A stretch of 64,000 nt of DNA from Bryobacterales bacterium. Lineage in GTDB: Bacteria; Acidobacteriota; Terriglobia; Bryobacterales; UBA6623. Below are positions 63,177-64,000 of this stretch, piece by piece. The stretch lies in contig JAPPMC010000001.1 of the NCBI GenBank assembly GCA_028819235.1, forward strand, positions 1 through 64,000. The letters are read 5' to 3'. A model generated the notes under the pieces. That model did not search any database. It was not told the origin of the DNA and saw nothing but the letters and a program-made list of their open reading frames with translations. The position numbers and the translations under genes were made by a program. How positions within the stretch are numbered: the first letter of the stretch is position 1; the number at the start of each line of letters is the position of its first letter.

Positions 63177-64000
63177 TCAGCAGGCCAGGTGATCTCGAAC
63201 GACCCGCAGGCCACGAAGGTCACCTAGAACGCATACCGCTGCACTTTCGCGCCGGAACCACTCTTGCGCGAGATCGCGCAACTGCTGCGCGGTGACACCT
63301 TCCACCGCTTCGTGGATCTCTTCGATCGGCCGGACGTGTCCGTGCAGCATGACCTGGCGCGCCAAGCTGGCCATCCGGCTCCCCATGGCCTCCAGTCCGA
63401 GCACGACGCCGCCCTTGAGCTGCTCCTTGACCCGTCGCAGCTCCGCAGCGGGCACGAGGTTGTCCTTCAGGTCCCGCAGTTCTCGGAAGGCGTGCTCAAG
63501 CACCTGAAGGACGGCTTCGCGCCCCGTGCCGGCCCCGATGGACAGGCAACCGCTGTCCGAGAACAGGGACAGGTCGGAGTAAACCGAGTATGCCAATCCT
63601 GCCTCCTCGCGGATCTTCTGGAACAGGCGAGAGCTGAAACCGCCCCCCAAGAGCGTGCTCAGCAGTGCCCCTGCGAAGCGCAGTGGGTCGCGCGCCCCGA
63701 ACGCCTCGAACGCGATGCTTACATGTACCTGCTCCAGGGACGGCTTGTCGTGGAGGACAATTCCTGGGTGGGCCTTCGGCGGATTGGCCTCTTGGACGGC
63801 GCCGTCTCTGGCCAATCCTGACAGGCGCCGCTCCGCCTCGCTGACGAGAGCGTCATGGTCGATGTTGCCGGCAGCGGCGAGCAGAATCCGAGGGGCCCGG
63901 AATGTTTCGTTGAAGAAGCTGCGCAGCCGGGATTGCCGAAAGCCGCGTATGGACTCGGAGTTTCCGATCACCGGGCGCGCCATGCCGTGCCCGCGCCAGA
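63177..64000 (-). CDS. M16 peptidase, 3' part (truncated by the window edge)
   Basis: A partial M16-family gene. At least 274 codons are visible, and the frame is still open at base 64000 (WRGHGMARPVIGNSESIRGF). Family landmarks are FFNETFRAPRILLAAAGNID, GGGFSSRLFQKIREEAGLAY, VYSDLSLFSDSGCLSIGAGT and RVKEQLKGGVVLGLEAMGSR. The N-terminal zinc site, if present, lies outside the window. It resembles the processing-peptidase-like M16B class and is unrelated in sequence to the neighbouring sulfatase. Confidence 0.88.
   Translation of the reverse strand, partial: WRGHGMARPVIGNSESIRGFRQSRLRSFFNETFRAPRILLAAAGNIDHDALVSEAERRLSGLARDGAVQEANPPKAHPGIVLHDKPSLEQVHVSIAFEAFGARDPLRFAGALLSTLLGGGFSSRLFQKIREEAGLAYSVYSDLSLFSDSGCLSIGAGTGREAVLQVLEHAFRELRDLKDNLVPAAELRRVKEQLKGGVVLGLEAMGSRMASLARQVMLHGHVRPIEEIHEAVEGVTAQQLRDLAQEWFRRESAAVCVLGDLRGLRVVRDHLAC

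Overview
The window comes from a high-GC Gram-negative bacterium, most likely an Acidobacteriota (Bryobacterales/Vicinamibacteria-like) or a close relative. This is inferred from the gene set: Oar-like TonB receptors with an N-terminal carboxypeptidase-regulatory domain, Tat- or lipoprotein-exported sulfatases, a DUF1080 protein, a PQQ dehydrogenase, a BatA/VWA/DUF58 cluster and M16 peptidase pairs. No rRNA or tRNA was found to fix the taxonomy. Lower-GC stretches (about 4.5-6.0 kb, 22.2-23.1 kb and just upstream of 49.5 kb) look foreign.

Layout. 0.2-0.45 kb: remnant of an Mrr-type restriction gene. 0.65-3.8 kb: sulfatase and an old-yellow-enzyme oxidoreductase. 4.56-5.9 kb: a three-gene minus-strand operon, TIR protein / small membrane protein / second TIR protein, joined by ATGA and GTGA overlaps. 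The second and third genes each carry one in-frame stop. 6.0-7.05 kb: remnants of a cadherin/FN3-type protein and a serine recombinase. 7.1-11.3 kb: a tiny basic ORF, a TonB receptor and a VapBC pair. 11.3-16.3 kb: gene remnants, a second sulfatase, a BNR-repeat sialidase-like protein and a VOC protein. 16.5-21.4 kb: small basic protein, serine O-acetyltransferase, radical SAM/DUF1080 operon, coiled-coil membrane protein and VWA protein. 22.3-23.9 kb: a graveyard holding two lightly broken small genes, an ISXO2-type transposase remnant and a diverged 3' copy of the PQQ dehydrogenase gene. 24.7-28.7 kb: E1-alpha / E1-beta / PQQ dehydrogenase operon. 29.5-42.3 kb: two large TonB receptors, a TPR protein, a one-polypeptide two-component system and a glutaredoxin. 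42.3-47.6 kb: DUF58-BatA-VWA operon. 48.2-50.3 kb: metF and a repeat-bearing coiled-coil membrane protein. 50.5-56.2 kb: heavy-metal RND efflux operon (TolC-CzcB-CzcA type). 56.5-64.0 kb: M16 peptidase pair, unusual Nramp-like transporter, orotate phosphoribosyltransferase, third sulfatase and a third M16 gene running off the window.

How the genes fit together. Three sulfatases, a sialidase-like protein, a DUF1080 glycosidase-like protein and three TonB receptors suggest scavenging of sulfated or complex glycans. The PQQ dehydrogenase and the E1 pair suggest aerobic oxidation of sugars or alcohols and 2-oxoacids. The most interesting locus is the TIR-membrane-TIR operon. It resembles the logic of TIR-based anti-phage signalling but is not a system I can name. 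It sits in a low-GC island beside a decayed recombinase. A recurrent theme is that accessory genes are inactivated by single lesions (one stop codon or one-base indel) while the large metabolic and transport genes are intact.
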